Assembly (NCBI GenBank): GCA_032718475.1
Contig: JAUCBJ010007842.1
Coordinates: 22,754 to 86,753, forward strand
Direction of reading: 5' to 3'
From: Nemertoderma westbladi
Lineage: Eukaryota; Xenacoelomorpha; Nemertodermatida; Nemertodermatidae
Length of the DNA stretch: 64,000 nucleotides
Part shown: one piece after another, positions 44,466 through 54,690 of the stretch
How the letters are laid out: each line of letters starts with the position of its first letter
Numbering within the stretch: the stretch's first letter is position 1
Position numbers and translations under genes: made by a program
Notes under the pieces: generated by a model
Told to the model about the DNA's origin: nothing
The model's input: only the letters and a program-made list of their open reading frames with translations
Databases searched by the model: none

Positions 44466-45955
44466 GTAAAGAACATTCTGTTTTACTAGTAAATTGAAAG
44501 TTGTTGCAAAAATTAATCTTCACAAGCTGGCAAGCCTGGAGGGTTCACGGTCCTCCTACTTAATCAGTACAATAATAATACGTTTTCGTTCGGGTAGGCC
44601 TATGTTTCCTTTTCACTTGTTCCCATCGTAGGCGACCTCATGCTCATCCCACCACGACCACGACCACCAGTTACGAGTTGGGTAGGCGTCTACCGGCAAC
44701 CGGTAAGTAATTACGCGCCACACGACGTCATCCCGCCATCCGCCAACATTTATACCGGTTCGGTAAGCCTACCACCTACCGGCTGGCTACCATCGCACCG
44801 TAGGTCTACCGCCTACGCCTACCGGTCAACCGGTAACGGCAGGCTACCGCGTACCGGTACAGCGGTACTCAAAGTCGTACCAGTCTGCCAGTATTGTCGT
44901 AATTGACAAATGCAGGATTAAACCGTAACCCGTTCCGGTACCGGTACCATATGCATCTGAACGACTGGACGGTTAATCTCATAGCATAGCTGCATAGGCC
45001 TACCGGTAGTCAGTGCGAAGTCGCCTGCGAACATGGCGAAATATTATATTTACTGCTAGGGCTAGGCTAGGACCTACCAGCCTACTGCTGTACTGACCTA
45101 TGACAGTATGAAGATAGGCAGATAGGCCTACAGTGGTCAGGTAGTACCGGTCCGGTATGCCTACTACAGGCAGACAATCAGACAGTACTAGCAGTGCTAA
45201 TTAATTACCTTAATTAAATCTTCAATTAGGTCATAATGTAGGTCCAAATTTAAAAATCGGCCTCCGTTAATCGATTTAGAAATAATTCAGGTACCTCCAT
45301 GCCAAATATCAGAATCATTCATTGCGTTCCCTATGACAAGATAGCTTTTTCCTAAACCATGCGAAAACACGCAAATATAGCGCTCACATCGCACAAATAC
45401 CATCTCGACACCCAATTTTTTGTATGAGCCTTCGCCATCCCATCCCTATATCTAACTTTTGTCCAAATTTTGTTTCGATTGATTAATAAATAACTGAGAT
45501 ATCGCTCTGGACACACACACACACACACACCCCAACACACACACACACACACACACACACATTACGGTAATAATGGTCACTTATGTCAAAGACCGTGAAC
45601 CAATACTTGGTATGGTTTGCTAGGCCCACGAATGATGAAAGTTGGAAGTTGCGCTCGGTTTGTTGTAAATGGAACGACGCGAATATCAAGAAATAGTGAT
45701 GTTGTGGTCGTTGGTATTAGGGGCATTTCATGAAACCACAGAGTTTGACCTCGTGTAGGTAGGCAGAACTTGGAACTGGATTTTCTTATATTTTGAATAA
45801 ATGTTGGGTTTTTCAGAGTTGTCAAGCTCTTGTTGTGATAGACTCCATCATTGACTTCATAAAGGCCTACCTGTTCTGATTCGAATATTACCACCATACA
45901 TGAGTAATCCTAATTATCATCATGTTGAAATAATTAGAATGCTGTTTATTTTCAG
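44466..45955 (+). other. Galectin intron 3 with TACCGGTA-rich tract and AC microsatellite
   Basis: 1,490-bp intron. From about 44680 to 45160 the words TACCGG, CCGGTA and TACCGGTA are strongly over-represented. An (AC)n microsatellite with one CCCC interruption occupies 45511-45560. ORFs here are artefacts of these repeats. Confidence 0.7.
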
Positions 45956-46104
45956 GGCGAATGATTTTTATCCGTGGCGTTACCTTAGCAACAAGCGATC
46001 GGATCACAGTTAATATACAGGAGGGAAATGAAACAAACCCAGCAAACATTGGGTTACATTTTAATCCAAGATTATACGAGGGATTTATAGCTATTAATTC
46101 CATG
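45956..46104 (+). CDS. Tandem-repeat galectin, exon 4 (first half of CRD2)
   Basis: Acceptor TTATTTTCAG, donor ATG/GTTAGT; phase 1 to phase 0 (residues 185-234). It encodes GRMIFIRGVTL, ITVNIQEG and IGLHFNPR, with the full H219-x-N221-x-R223 sugar-binding triad, then INSM with N232. The split position and phases are the same as in exon 2, as expected for CRDs that arose by duplication. Confidence 0.92.
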
Positions 46105-46633
46105 GTTAGTTGAAATACATCATTGAAATTATGTAATTTATGTGACACGTAGTTTAGATCCGAAAGTTGGGTAGGTAGAGCAACATTGTGACCTGGAACT
46201 GGAATAGGCCCATAGTTTCAATTCAGAGACACCTTCCCCTATCCATACCAATTTATACATTACTGCTAGCTAATGATTGATTTTACTTTCTGTAATTATT
46301 TTTCAGATTTATAATATTACAATGTTAAGTAGTACATTGATTTCTGAAGGATGTTAACGTTGTCCATGTTAGTGTCAGGTTTCCAGGTGGTTAGAGCGTC
46401 GGACTTCCAAGCGAAAGGTTGTGGGTTCGAGCCCTAGAAAAGGAGCAGCACAGTTTTCGTTAAACCCAAATTACAACCTGGCATATGTTAGGGGAGTTAC
46501 GAAAAGGGTTGGATATATTAAGAGAGTAGAAGAAAAGTTCGCGAAGTTCGCATTGCCTTCGGTGATTTGACGGGCTCATTATGCCATTATTAAACTGCCC
46601 ACCCCTTTGTGACTATATATTTTTTCGTCTCAG
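46105..46633 (+). other. Galectin intron 4
   Basis: 529-bp intron bounded by GTTAGT and TCGTCTCAG. It contains a degenerate tRNA-like SINE (next entry) and no coding signal. Confidence 0.85.
46378..46560 (+). mobile_element. Degenerate tRNA-derived SINE in galectin intron 4
   Basis: CCAGGTGGTTAGAGCGTCGG, ACTTCCAA and GTGGGTTCGAGCCC resemble the D arm, anticodon loop and T arm of a tRNA (anticodon position TCC, as in tRNA-Gly). Acceptor and anticodon stems no longer pair properly, so it is not a working tRNA gene. A body of about 110 bp follows. Confidence 0.6.
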
Positions 46634-46849
46634 GTAAACAGAGTCTGGCAGAGTGAGTTCAGGGTGGAACACATGCCGTTCCAGGATGGAATGGGTTTCG
46701 AGATAATAATTATGGTAGAGAACTTCGGGTTCAAAATAGCGGTTAATGGATTACATCTACACGAACTTCCTCACCGGATTCCACTCAATAGAAACAATCA
46801 CATACACGTATTCGGCTCGTTGAAAGTCAACAACGTTAACTTTACATAA
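46634..46849 (+). CDS. Tandem-repeat galectin, exon 5 (second half of CRD2, stop)
   Basis: Acceptor TTCGTCTCAG; 71 codons plus TAA (residues 235-305). It contains WQSEFR (W239, E242, R244), so CRD2 has every residue of the canonical galectin signature. It continues MPFQDGMGFEIIIMV, FKIAVNGLHLHELPHRIPL and VFGSLKVNNVNF, the last beta strand. Total coding length over five exons is 918 nt, an exact multiple of three. Two-CRD galectins crosslink glycans on cell surfaces or bacteria; the specific role here is unknown. Confidence 0.93.
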   Translation, partial: VNRVWQSEFRVEHMPFQDGMGFEIIIMVENFGFKIAVNGLHLHELPHRIPLNRNNHIHVFGSLKVNNVNFT

Positions 46850-47339
46850 AAAGTATTAAAATATCACTATTCATAATTACAGTATATCATGTGATTAAAT
46901 ACGTTCTTTGAACAAAATCGCTGAACAATGTATGTGGTGTCTTACAAAATCAGTTATTATGATTTATAAATTTAATATTAAATTAAAATTAAATTTATGA
47001 AGAACTTTACAGAAGCTACTGTACAGTACAGTATTATGAAAAAACCAACCGAATAAAGTTGAGAATCTGTTAAGGGTTAACCCGTGCATAAGGGCAGGCC
47101 TCTCTAAGGGGAACTGAGTGGGGCAACTGTAGTAGTACTGTATAAAGTGGTTAACCTTATAAGACAGTTGTTGTTATGTCGCAACGCAAGGGTTTGTCAG
47201 AAAATATCTACGGATAGGCCTATATTGTTAATGTTGTTAATGTAATATTGTTAACCCTGTGGAACGGCAAACAAGGATGTGGTATTTGCCCCGAGAGCTG
47301 ACTCGGCAAAAAAGCACCCCCAACCCCCACTATGGATTA
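46850..47339. other. Galectin 3' flank
   Basis: AT-rich 3' UTR/intergenic sequence with the candidate poly(A) signal at 47052. The LINE 5' UTR may begin anywhere between about 47150 and 47400. Confidence 0.4.
47052..47057 (+). promoter_or_regulatory. Possible galectin polyadenylation signal AATAAA
   Basis: AATAAA about 200 nt after the galectin stop codon, before the LINE that starts at about 47340. Confidence 0.4.
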
Positions 47340-50300
47340 CATTAGTAATGCGGAGGTCCGGCCACTAGAGGCCAGTGGAATTACCGGACACAATCGGCCT
47401 CACAGTCGTCAGTTATCTCCTGTCCGGCTGCCTGTCTCACCCCCTACTGGAGAGAGAGAGAAGCCAACAATTCTTTGAGTCTCTTTCCTGATGACCTTTC
47501 TGGCCCAAACCCTGGGTCACCAGGGAGGCCAGATTGTGAGGGGGAGAGGGATTCTGGAGTTGGAGGCTACTCTCATGTTCCACCCCGACCAACAAAGCCA
47601 TTGGTGAATCTGAGGCAAGTCACTAGACTAGCCTCAGTAAACACCCTAACACTCGGGTCCCCAATGCGACAAGGTGAGCTGACTGCCTTGGCAGATAAGC
47701 TTTCTCTTAGCGCAGTGGGTGTTCAAGAGCACCGAATTCAGGAGGTTCTGATTAAGGACATGGGGGCGGTTGGCGACTCGCCCTTGCATCAGCAGATGAC
47801 AGTGGCAATGGTGGTATTGGTCTATTGATGAATCCAACTGCACATGCAGCATTGGACAAAATATACCAAATCTCTAACCGCATCATCCGTTGCCACTTCT
47901 CATGTTCTGGAAGACTGGCTAAGAAGTTTCCTAAGGTGGTTCTGATTGTGTGCTACTCTCCAACTAGTGTTGCCCCTGTAGAGGAGGTGGGAAATTTCTA
48001 CCACAATCTACAAGCAGCTACTGATGGAGTGGATCAGCATGCATTCTTAATATTCCTGGGAGACTTTAATGCAAGTCTGCATCAATCACCTACATCGCCC
48101 TGGGTCTATAGCAAAGTGTCAACCGAAATTCCGTCCATCTTCAGGATTTTATCTCTGGAAATGGATTGTTTTCGGCTGGAACCCAGTTCAAGAAGCGAAC
48201 TGGAAAGCTATGGACTCATAGTGGACCCAGTGGTCACAAGTCCCAGATAGACCATATTCTGTTTCGTAGGAAGTACAGGAGCTCTATACAAGACTGTAAT
48301 GCATTTACACTTCAACCCTTCTCCAGTGATCACCGCCTTATTGTGGCCAAGGTAAGACTTAGTCTGCGTGCTAGCAGAACAACGAAATCTGCCTTGCCGC
48401 GGCATGACTGGTCCTCTCTGTTGCAACAGCCAAGTGTGAGATCCAGCTTCACACTACAGCTGAGCAACAGGTATGAGGCTCTTGCCTCTGAGGCGGCAGA
48501 TCACTGTGAGGGCTATACTGCCTTCACAGAAGCAGTTAAGTTAGCAGCTGCAGAAACAGTTCCTGTATACCCTCGAAACAGGAAAAGGGCCCCCTGGACT
48601 GACAACAAAATCCAGAAGTACCGAAATGACCTATATAAGGCGCAGAAAGAGTCCCGACTCAAACAGACTACAGCGCCCAAGAATGCAGCTAAGGCTGCAT
48701 CTAGGTCCCTGAACAGGCAGTACTCTGTTAATCTACAGGAGCTAATAAACCAACAGGTTGATGCCATCAATGATGCCGACGAAAGCAGGCAATCATCCCA
48801 GGCATGGAAATCGATCAACTTGCTTACTGGGCGGAAAAGCCAACCAACCACCAAGGTTAAGGCTGAATCACCAGCCGATCGCCTCAATGGTTGGAAGGCC
48901 CACTTTGAAAAGCTCCTCAATAATGACAGGGTATTGCCTGATAACTTTATAGAAGTAAAAGTGTCTGAGTCTGTACTCCCAGATATTCCCATTGGCTATA
49001 TCTCCTTTGCAGAAGTGAAGGCTGCTGCAAAGAGCATTAAGACCAATCGTGCCAGTGGAGTAGATGGTGTTCCCCCTGAGGTTTTTAAAATACCTGAGTG
49101 TTTAAAGCTCATCTATCCCATCATAGTAGACATGTACCGAACAACAAGAGTCCCACAAGAAATGAAAACAAATAAGTTGGTGCCAGTTCCCAAGAAAGGC
49201 AACCTAACACTCTATGGTTCTTTTCGGGGAATCTCATTGATCTCGATTGCTGCAAAGCTATACAATAGAATTCTATTAAATCGCATCAGGGATCCCAAAG
49301 CTATACAATAGAATTCTATTAAATCGCATCAGGGATCCCATTGAGAGACTGCTCCGTGGAAATCAGAATGGGTTCCGTAAAGGTCGTGGAACCATGGAAC
49401 CCATTTTGGCACTTAGAAGGATAATTGAAGAGTTATCAAAAAAGAAAGACAGGCATCTGGCTGTTATCATTGTTGACTTCTTCAAGGCCTTTGATTCAGT
49501 CTCCCGCTCACGTATGTTCAGCATACTTTCATTATATTGGATTCCTGATGAAATTATTGCAGCAATCAGATCAGTATACGATGGTTCGACAACATTTGTG
49601 TCTACTGTTGATGGTGACACAGAACCATTTGAAGTGTTATGGGGCGTCCTCCAGGGAGACACACTTGCACCATTCTTGTTCATAATTGTGGTTGACTATG
49701 TTCTACGCATGTCCTTAGATCATCATAATGATGATGGGGGTGATGATAACTCCACCTACTGGCTCCAGAAGTCGAGGAAATCCTGCCAAGTACCTAACTG
49801 ATCTAGACTTTGCTGATGACTTAGGAGTACTCTCAGAATCACTAGAGGGAGCCCAACGGCTCCTCAGCTCATTGGAGCATGCTGCTTCTAGTGTTGGTCT
49901 TTTTATTAACTCCAGAAAGACCAAAATTTTGACAGTTAACTTTGAAAGTTCTCAGCAAGTCTCTGATCGGATGACCATAAGCTCAAAGGATGGTATGCTT
50001 GAGCATGTGGACGACTTCTGTTACCTGGGATCATGGATCCGGAAGTCAGGTGAGGACTTTCGAATACGTAAGGGAAAGGCATGGGCAGCCTTGAATAGAT
50101 AGGCTTTCCAGGATTTGGAAGTCACCGAGAATTAATCGGAAACTTAAGGTCCGATTATTTAGAGCAGCAGTAGTTCCAGTACTCCTCTATGGGAGTCCAT
50201 GCTGGGCTCTAACTGCTGAGGACACCAAATCTCTGGATGGCACATTCACAAGAATGCTACGCCGGGTTCATTGTGTCAAGTACAATGCACAAATGCCAAC

Positions 50301-50632
50301 CAGACACTATATAACATTGGAGGTGTCTCATTGGTTCCCCCAAGCTTGACACTAGAACAAAATCGCCTCCGCTTTGCAGGACATTGCTTTCGCCGTGAGG
50401 ACCAGCCAGTGCATAATCTTGTACTTTGGCAGCCTGGAGTGAATAAGCATGGTGGACAGCCCATGACTTTCTTGAGACGCATCTTAAAGGACACTGGCCT
50501 TGAAGATGCGGATGATCTAGCAAATGTCATGGGTGATAGGGAGTTGTGGCGGCGCAATTTTGTCGACAAGCCGGCACAGTATTCTTAAAAATGCAGCTGC
50601 AATGCAGCATGCCGATACTAGTAGTATATTGT
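47340..50632 (+). mobile_element. LINE family 1, copy 5, nearly full length, broken
   Basis: The only copy with the N-terminal endonuclease. APE motifs are spread over several frames: TLTLGSPMRQGEL and VQEHR (catalytic Glu) by 47730, CYSPTS at about 47955, LGDFNA at about 48055, and IDHILF and SSDHRL at 48250-48340. The RT runs from about 49000 to 50100 and the C-terminus to 50588, followed by the 3' UTR and TAGTAGTA tail at 50632. Breaks include a stop at 47826, a frame change near 48170, a 43-bp tandem duplication at about 49252-49337, an extra G near 49737, a 4-bp insertion near 50098 and a short deletion at about 50290. The 5' boundary is uncertain. The order APE-RT-short C-terminus without RNase H fits RTE-like elements. 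Confidence 0.9.
48166..49311 (+). pseudogene. LINE endonuclease C-terminus, linker and RT start (broken ORF)
   Basis: 381 open codons: end of the APE domain (SQIDHILFRRKYR, FSSDHRLIVAKVRL), a basic Arg/Lys/Ser-rich linker (PRNRKRAPWTDNKIQKYRND) typical of the endonuclease-RT connection, then SGVDGVPPEVFK, PVPKKGN and FRGISLIS. The frame ends in the 43-bp duplication just after RIRDP. The next RT piece resumes in another frame at 49394 (VDFFKAFDSV) and again at 49728 (LDFADDLG). Confidence 0.88.
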
Positions 50633-50980
50633 TAATACTGGTTCATGCATGTACTGGATAATATTGTGGAATTGCAAAAAAACATCAATTTTCGACGTCA
50701 CTGATGTTTGAAATACCTTTAATTACAATACAGTATCTGTGGGAAAGGAACCGCGAAAGTAACGTGACGTGGTCCATAAAATAGGTGAAATGTTCGTTGG
50801 TTTCGCGAAATTCCAGTTGCAAAATGGTTGTTCGTTTGATAATCCAAATATACACTGTTACTAAAGCTGATCGCCTCAAGTGAACTCAACTTTGTGAAGT
50901 TTAAAAATTGTGGTATACATCAACTTCCCCCAATTATCCCATATCCAACATTTGGTAACGGAAAAGTTAAACCCCCCATT
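50633..50980. other. Intergenic DNA
   Basis: No feature recognised between the LINE tail and the C-rich minisatellite. Confidence 0.5.
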
Positions 50981-50994
50981 ATTTCAACTCACAC

Positions 50995-51505
50995 CCCGGT
51001 CATTCCTGTTACCCCCCCCCCCCCCAATCATGTCACCCCACCCAAAATCATGTCACCCACCCCCACCATCCTGTCACCCCCCCCCCCCCCCCCATTCCTG
51101 TCACTCCCCCCCAATCCAGTCACTCCCTCCCGATCCTGTCAACCCCCCCCCCCAATCCTGTCACCCCCCCCCCCACCCAATCATGTCACCCCCCCAAATC
51201 ATGTCACCCCCCCCCCCCCAAATCATGTCACCCCACCCAAAATCATGTCACCCCCCCCCCCCTATCATGTCACCCCCCCCCAATTCTTCACTCCCCCCCA
51301 ATCCTGTCACCCCCCCCCCCCCCCCAAATCATGTCACCCCCCAAATCATGTCACCCACCCCCCAAATCGTGTCACCCCACCCACATTCATGTCATCACCC
51401 CAAATCATGTCACCCCACCCACAATAATGTCACCCCCCCCCCCCCAAATCATGTCACCCCACCCCCAATCATGTCACCCCCCCCCCCCCCCCCCCCCCCA
51501 ATCAT
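50995..51505. repeat. C-rich minisatellite (AATCATGTCAC plus C runs)
   Basis: About 25 units of AATCATGTCAC or AATCCTGTCAC separated by C runs of 4 to about 21. Unit length varies only through C-run length. Pro/His/Ser-rich ORFs in two frames are artefacts of the repeat. The opposite strand is a long series of G runs. Confidence 0.95.
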
Positions 51506-51644
51506 CCGGAAAAAGCACAGTACCTAAATACGAAGACAGCCTTGAAAATAATAATATAATCCAAATACTATTTGCTAATGATGACAATTAGATATTTAGA
51601 TATGTCAAAGGTTAACCTGTTTGACAATCTACTGTTAGTTGTTA

Positions 51645-51750
51645 TTATATACACGTTCGTGGGGCAATCGCGTAGGATGAGGGTCAGTTATTAGATACAG
51701 ATAAAAATTGAGCAATTTTATCCCAAAATCGGTACTTAAGAAATTTAAAT
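51645..51750 (+). repeat. CACGTTCG dispersed repeat, partial copy
   Basis: ACACGTTCGTGGGGCAATCG, AGATACAGATAAAAATTGAG and CCCAAAATCGGTA align with 63257 onward. It directly adjoins the truncated end of the retroelement pol. Confidence 0.7.
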
Positions 51751-51766
51751 AAATAGATTAGATAAA

Positions 51767-52837
51767 TTAGAATATAACAGTGCACCTAGGCCGTCGATGG
51801 ACGACGCAGCCTCTGTAACGAGGAAGAGTGATGGTGGCGGGATGGCGGGACCAGGATGGTGTGACGGACCGGCACAACTGGATGGCGGCTTGGGAGCGGT
51901 GGAAAACTGAGTTAAGCTCTGGCGACCAAGCGACGGAATCGCCGAGTTTGGGTGTAAGGAGGGACTCGAGTGGGGAAACGAGTGCGGAGCAGCATGGGAG
52001 GATGCGGGTGAGAATCTTGTAAGATCCTAGGTATGAACGGAGATCCCAAACTGTGGCTGGGATGGGACACCGGGACAATGCGGACATGATGTGGGTAGAT
52101 GTGGATAATGAACCGTTGGACCACGACCAACCGAGGATAGTGGTGGTCTGTGGGCAGATAAACGTCTTCTTGGTGGATAGGCGTAAGTCGGCACGATGGA
52201 GGGCGTGGAGGAGCTGTGTGAATTTTGCGAGGAGTTTGGGGATGGTGTCGCCGCCGCAATATATGTCGTCGGCGAGTTTGACGACGGATCCCAGGACGAG
52301 AAGGTCGCCAAGGACTCGGGACATAAGTTCCTTGAGTGCGGTTTCGCTGCCGGGCATGCCCATGGCACAGCGCCTGTACACGCACAAGCCGCGGAAGGGA
52401 GTGGATACTCCGCAGAAGCGCATCGACTCACGTTGGAGAGGAATCTGGTAGAAGGCGCTGGTGAGATCCGCTTTGAGGAGGTATTTAAACTGTCCGAGGG
52501 AATGGATGGTTGACTCGACGTCAGGGAGGAATGTGGGTTGGGGTTTACAATAGCATGCGATTTCGGTAAATGCGGTAACCAACCGGGAGCCGCCGTTGGG
52601 TTTGGTGACGAGGAAGCTCGGGTTGAGGTATTCGATGGTGAAGCCAGCGAGCTCGGGGCGGATGAAAACGCCGAGGCGTTTGAGTGAATCGAACTGTTCT
52701 TGGAGTTCTACTAGGTGATCGCGGGCATATTGCGTGATGCGACCTTTGTGCTGTGGGGGTAACATGGGAGAAACGTTGACGACGGCCTCGAATAGACTGG
52801 CAGAGCCATTGTAGCCGGGATACTGAGGGTCAAACAC
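51767..52837 (-). pseudogene. Retroelement reverse transcriptase
   Basis: 356 codons. FDPQYPGYNGSA, LGVFIRPE and SFLVTKPNGGSRLVTAF lead into LLKADLTSAFYQIPL (motif A Asp), MGMPGSETALKELM (motif B region) and VKLADDIYCGG (motif C). LSTKKTFICPQTTTILGWSW and SYLGSYKILTRILP belong to the thumb and connection. The last 25 residues become Arg/Cys-rich and lose similarity where RNase H should begin, marking a frameshift and truncation. Confidence 0.85.
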
Positions 52838-53357
52838 GGCCGCGTATTGTTCCAGTACATCGTGGAAGGAGGCGCGTTCCTGGTGGGTGAGGATGTTGTT
52901 TGGATCTAGTTGGACTGCGCTGATGTGGGATTTGGATGTGGCGGCAGGCGCAGGGTGTGCGACTATGGTGCGGATTTCGGGGGATGGGAGTGACTGGATG
53001 GGTAGTGGAGTTGATGTGTGCGAGTGTGGTAGGAAGGATGGAACAGACGTGCGAGTTGCGTTGGATGAACACAGGACTGGGGGATAGGTTCGGGATAGTG
53101 ATAGCGCCTGCTAGGGGTTGGAGATGCATTGGTGGGAACCAAGACTGAGTGGTGAAGCGGCTGAGGCTGTTGGCTACGTGTGGGGATACGAGGAGGTCAG
53201 AGGACTCATGTAGGTGGGCTGGGAGGGAGAGGGATTCACCCAGTAGGACGATGGATGACTGTACCGTGGCTCGGAGTACAGATGTGCGACGGATCGCTGG
53301 ACCGGGCCGCTTCGGGGGAGGGTACTGGATAGATCTGCCATCATGGAATGATATCAA
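52830..53357 (-). pseudogene. Pol spacer between protease and RT
   Basis: Continues the protease frame after the TAA. It includes VLRATVQSSIVLLGESLSLP and SWFPPMHLQPLAGAITIP, the beta-rich segment common between protease and RT in this type of element. The frame is lost towards the end; QERASFHDVLEQYAAVFDP in the RT frame overlaps it. Confidence 0.6.
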
Positions 53358-53699
53358 TTACTGGCTGGGATGGGTAGTGACGTCATTGGTTGTGAGGAAT
53401 GGCATGCCTGCAAGAAGCGAAACGCTGAGGCTCGCGACGACGAGGCCGCAGAAGGGGAGGCTGAGGTCATTGTACGTGAGGTTGAATGAGGTTTCGCTGA
53501 TGACAACGAGCATCGGGGAACCGTCGGCTTTCGCGGGTACTTGTCGGGAGCCCTGGGTGATGGGGACGCCTAGGCGGATGGCGGTGTCGTGTGTGATCAG
53601 ATCAGACTCAGCACCGCAGTCAAGGAGGACGTTAATAGGTTTGTGCTCGTAGTGGGTGACAAATGCCGGACTAGGTCGTATGGCCACTACATTAACCAA
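53358..53699 (-). pseudogene. Retroelement aspartic protease
   Basis: 114 codons with LLDCGAESDLI, the active-site Asp loop (usual form D-[ST]-G-A, here DCGA), then a hydrophobic strand and LLAGMPFL near the end, consistent with a retropepsin fold. It stops at a TAA, beyond which the same frame continues (next entry), so the stop is either a mutation or a readthrough site. Decay elsewhere favours mutation. Confidence 0.75.
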
Positions 53700-53949
53700 G
53701 GGATGGAGGTCGGTGTTGGGACTGGATTGGGGTCATCCTCGGGTTGATCACCGAACTCTTTGTCTCCGTCGACGTGGATGAGGCGTGCTCAAGATATGAA
53801 ACGCTTGTCGGTGGGAGGGAGGAAGGGACAACTGCTGATGAAGTGGTCGGTACGTGAATGTTTCGTCTGTGTGCACAGGGGGCACCGGCGCATAGATCGG
53901 CTAGAACCACGGGTTGTGGGTGGTGGTGGTGGGCGCTGGGTCTGAGCAT
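53692..53949 (-). pseudogene. Nucleocapsid-like Cys remnant and linker
   Basis: LADLCAGAPCAHRRNIHVPT looks like the remains of a Cys/His motif at the Gag-Pol junction, followed by a Ser/Pro-rich linker. A complete zinc knuckle is not present. Confidence 0.4.
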
Positions 53950-53999
53950 GGAAAGTGTGTACTTAGGCCGTTTTATGGAGTTCGTCCAACAGCGAAGAA

Positions 54000-54690
54000 A
54001 GCGCTTGAGAAACCTCAGGCTTTATGCTCGCCAGGGTTCAGGAACGAAGTTTGGTCCCGTACCATTGCTGGATGAGTCGTGGGAGATCTGGATGGATCAG
54101 ACGAAGCCAAACTAAGATGATGAAGTTCTCAAGGGTGGGGGAACGCTCTTCGTCCTTGGGAGGGATGATGCCGTGGTGGGAGATTCCACCATCCTGGTGG
54201 AGGAGGCTATCGTCTACGAACACTGAGAGATGTTGGAACAAGTCCTCGGGGCGTTCCTCGTGTTGTAAGGTGATCTCGCTGAACGCGAGGAAATGGGCAT
54301 CCGTGGCCTGGAATCCGTAGTGGAGGCGGATAGCTTGCCAGATGGAATGCAAGGAGGTAGAGTCGTGCGGACTATGGTGTTGCGGGTGATGATAGGGGCA
54401 TAGTTCACCACCTGGCCCAGCATAAGTCTAGGGTGGCGGCATTCTGTACTGCGGTGCGGCGCGCAGCCTCGGCGACGGTGTGCGGATCGTCGGTGAACCC
54501 GTTGAGTGGAGCGGCGTGGGAGTGACGCAGCCATATGGCACTGGGCGCGGTAAACTGGCTGAACTGGGGTTGAAGTGTGAGAGAGTATGTGAGGTTGTGC
54601 CACCACACCTCGAACGAATTAATTGTGATTGTGCGAGTGGTCAAGTGAGAGAAATCTGCTATAGTGAGAAGAACGAGACAGGAGATGGAA
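54000..54690 (-). pseudogene. Retroelement Gag region, frameshifted
   Basis: Two frames: the upstream one (within 54405-54809) has FEVWWHNLTYSLTLQPQF, IWLRHSH and GFTDD; the downstream one (54038-54352) has [15 protein letters not shown] and [14 protein letters not shown]. These read as one capsid-like Gag protein interrupted by a frame change near 54390-54420. The piece between them carries LGQVVNYAP-type residues in a third frame. Confidence 0.7.

Larger units (their letters stand above)
51767..54690 (-). mobile_element. Ty3-like (Metaviridae-type) gag-pol relic, truncated in RNase H
   Basis: Minus-strand order: Gag, a Cys-rich remnant, aspartic protease, spacer, RT. No LTRs, RNase H core or integrase are seen, so both ends are incomplete. 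It is distinctly more GC-rich than its flanks. Several frameshifts and an in-frame TAA after the protease show it is inactive. The RT has LADD rather than the usual YxDD, typical of a subgroup of Ty3-like elements seen in marine invertebrates (from memory of the group, not a search). The parts are listed separately. Confidence 0.85.

Noticed and set aside
45352-45689. Cys/Val-rich ORFs on the minus strand
   Set aside because: Translated AC microsatellite in galectin intron 3.
46378-46460. Functional tRNA-Gly gene
   Set aside because: The B box is intact but acceptor and anticodon stems do not pair, and the segment continues into a SINE-like body.
50894-51591. Pro/His/Ser-rich ORFs up to 205 residues
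   Set aside because: C-rich minisatellite read in two frames; not a proline-rich protein.
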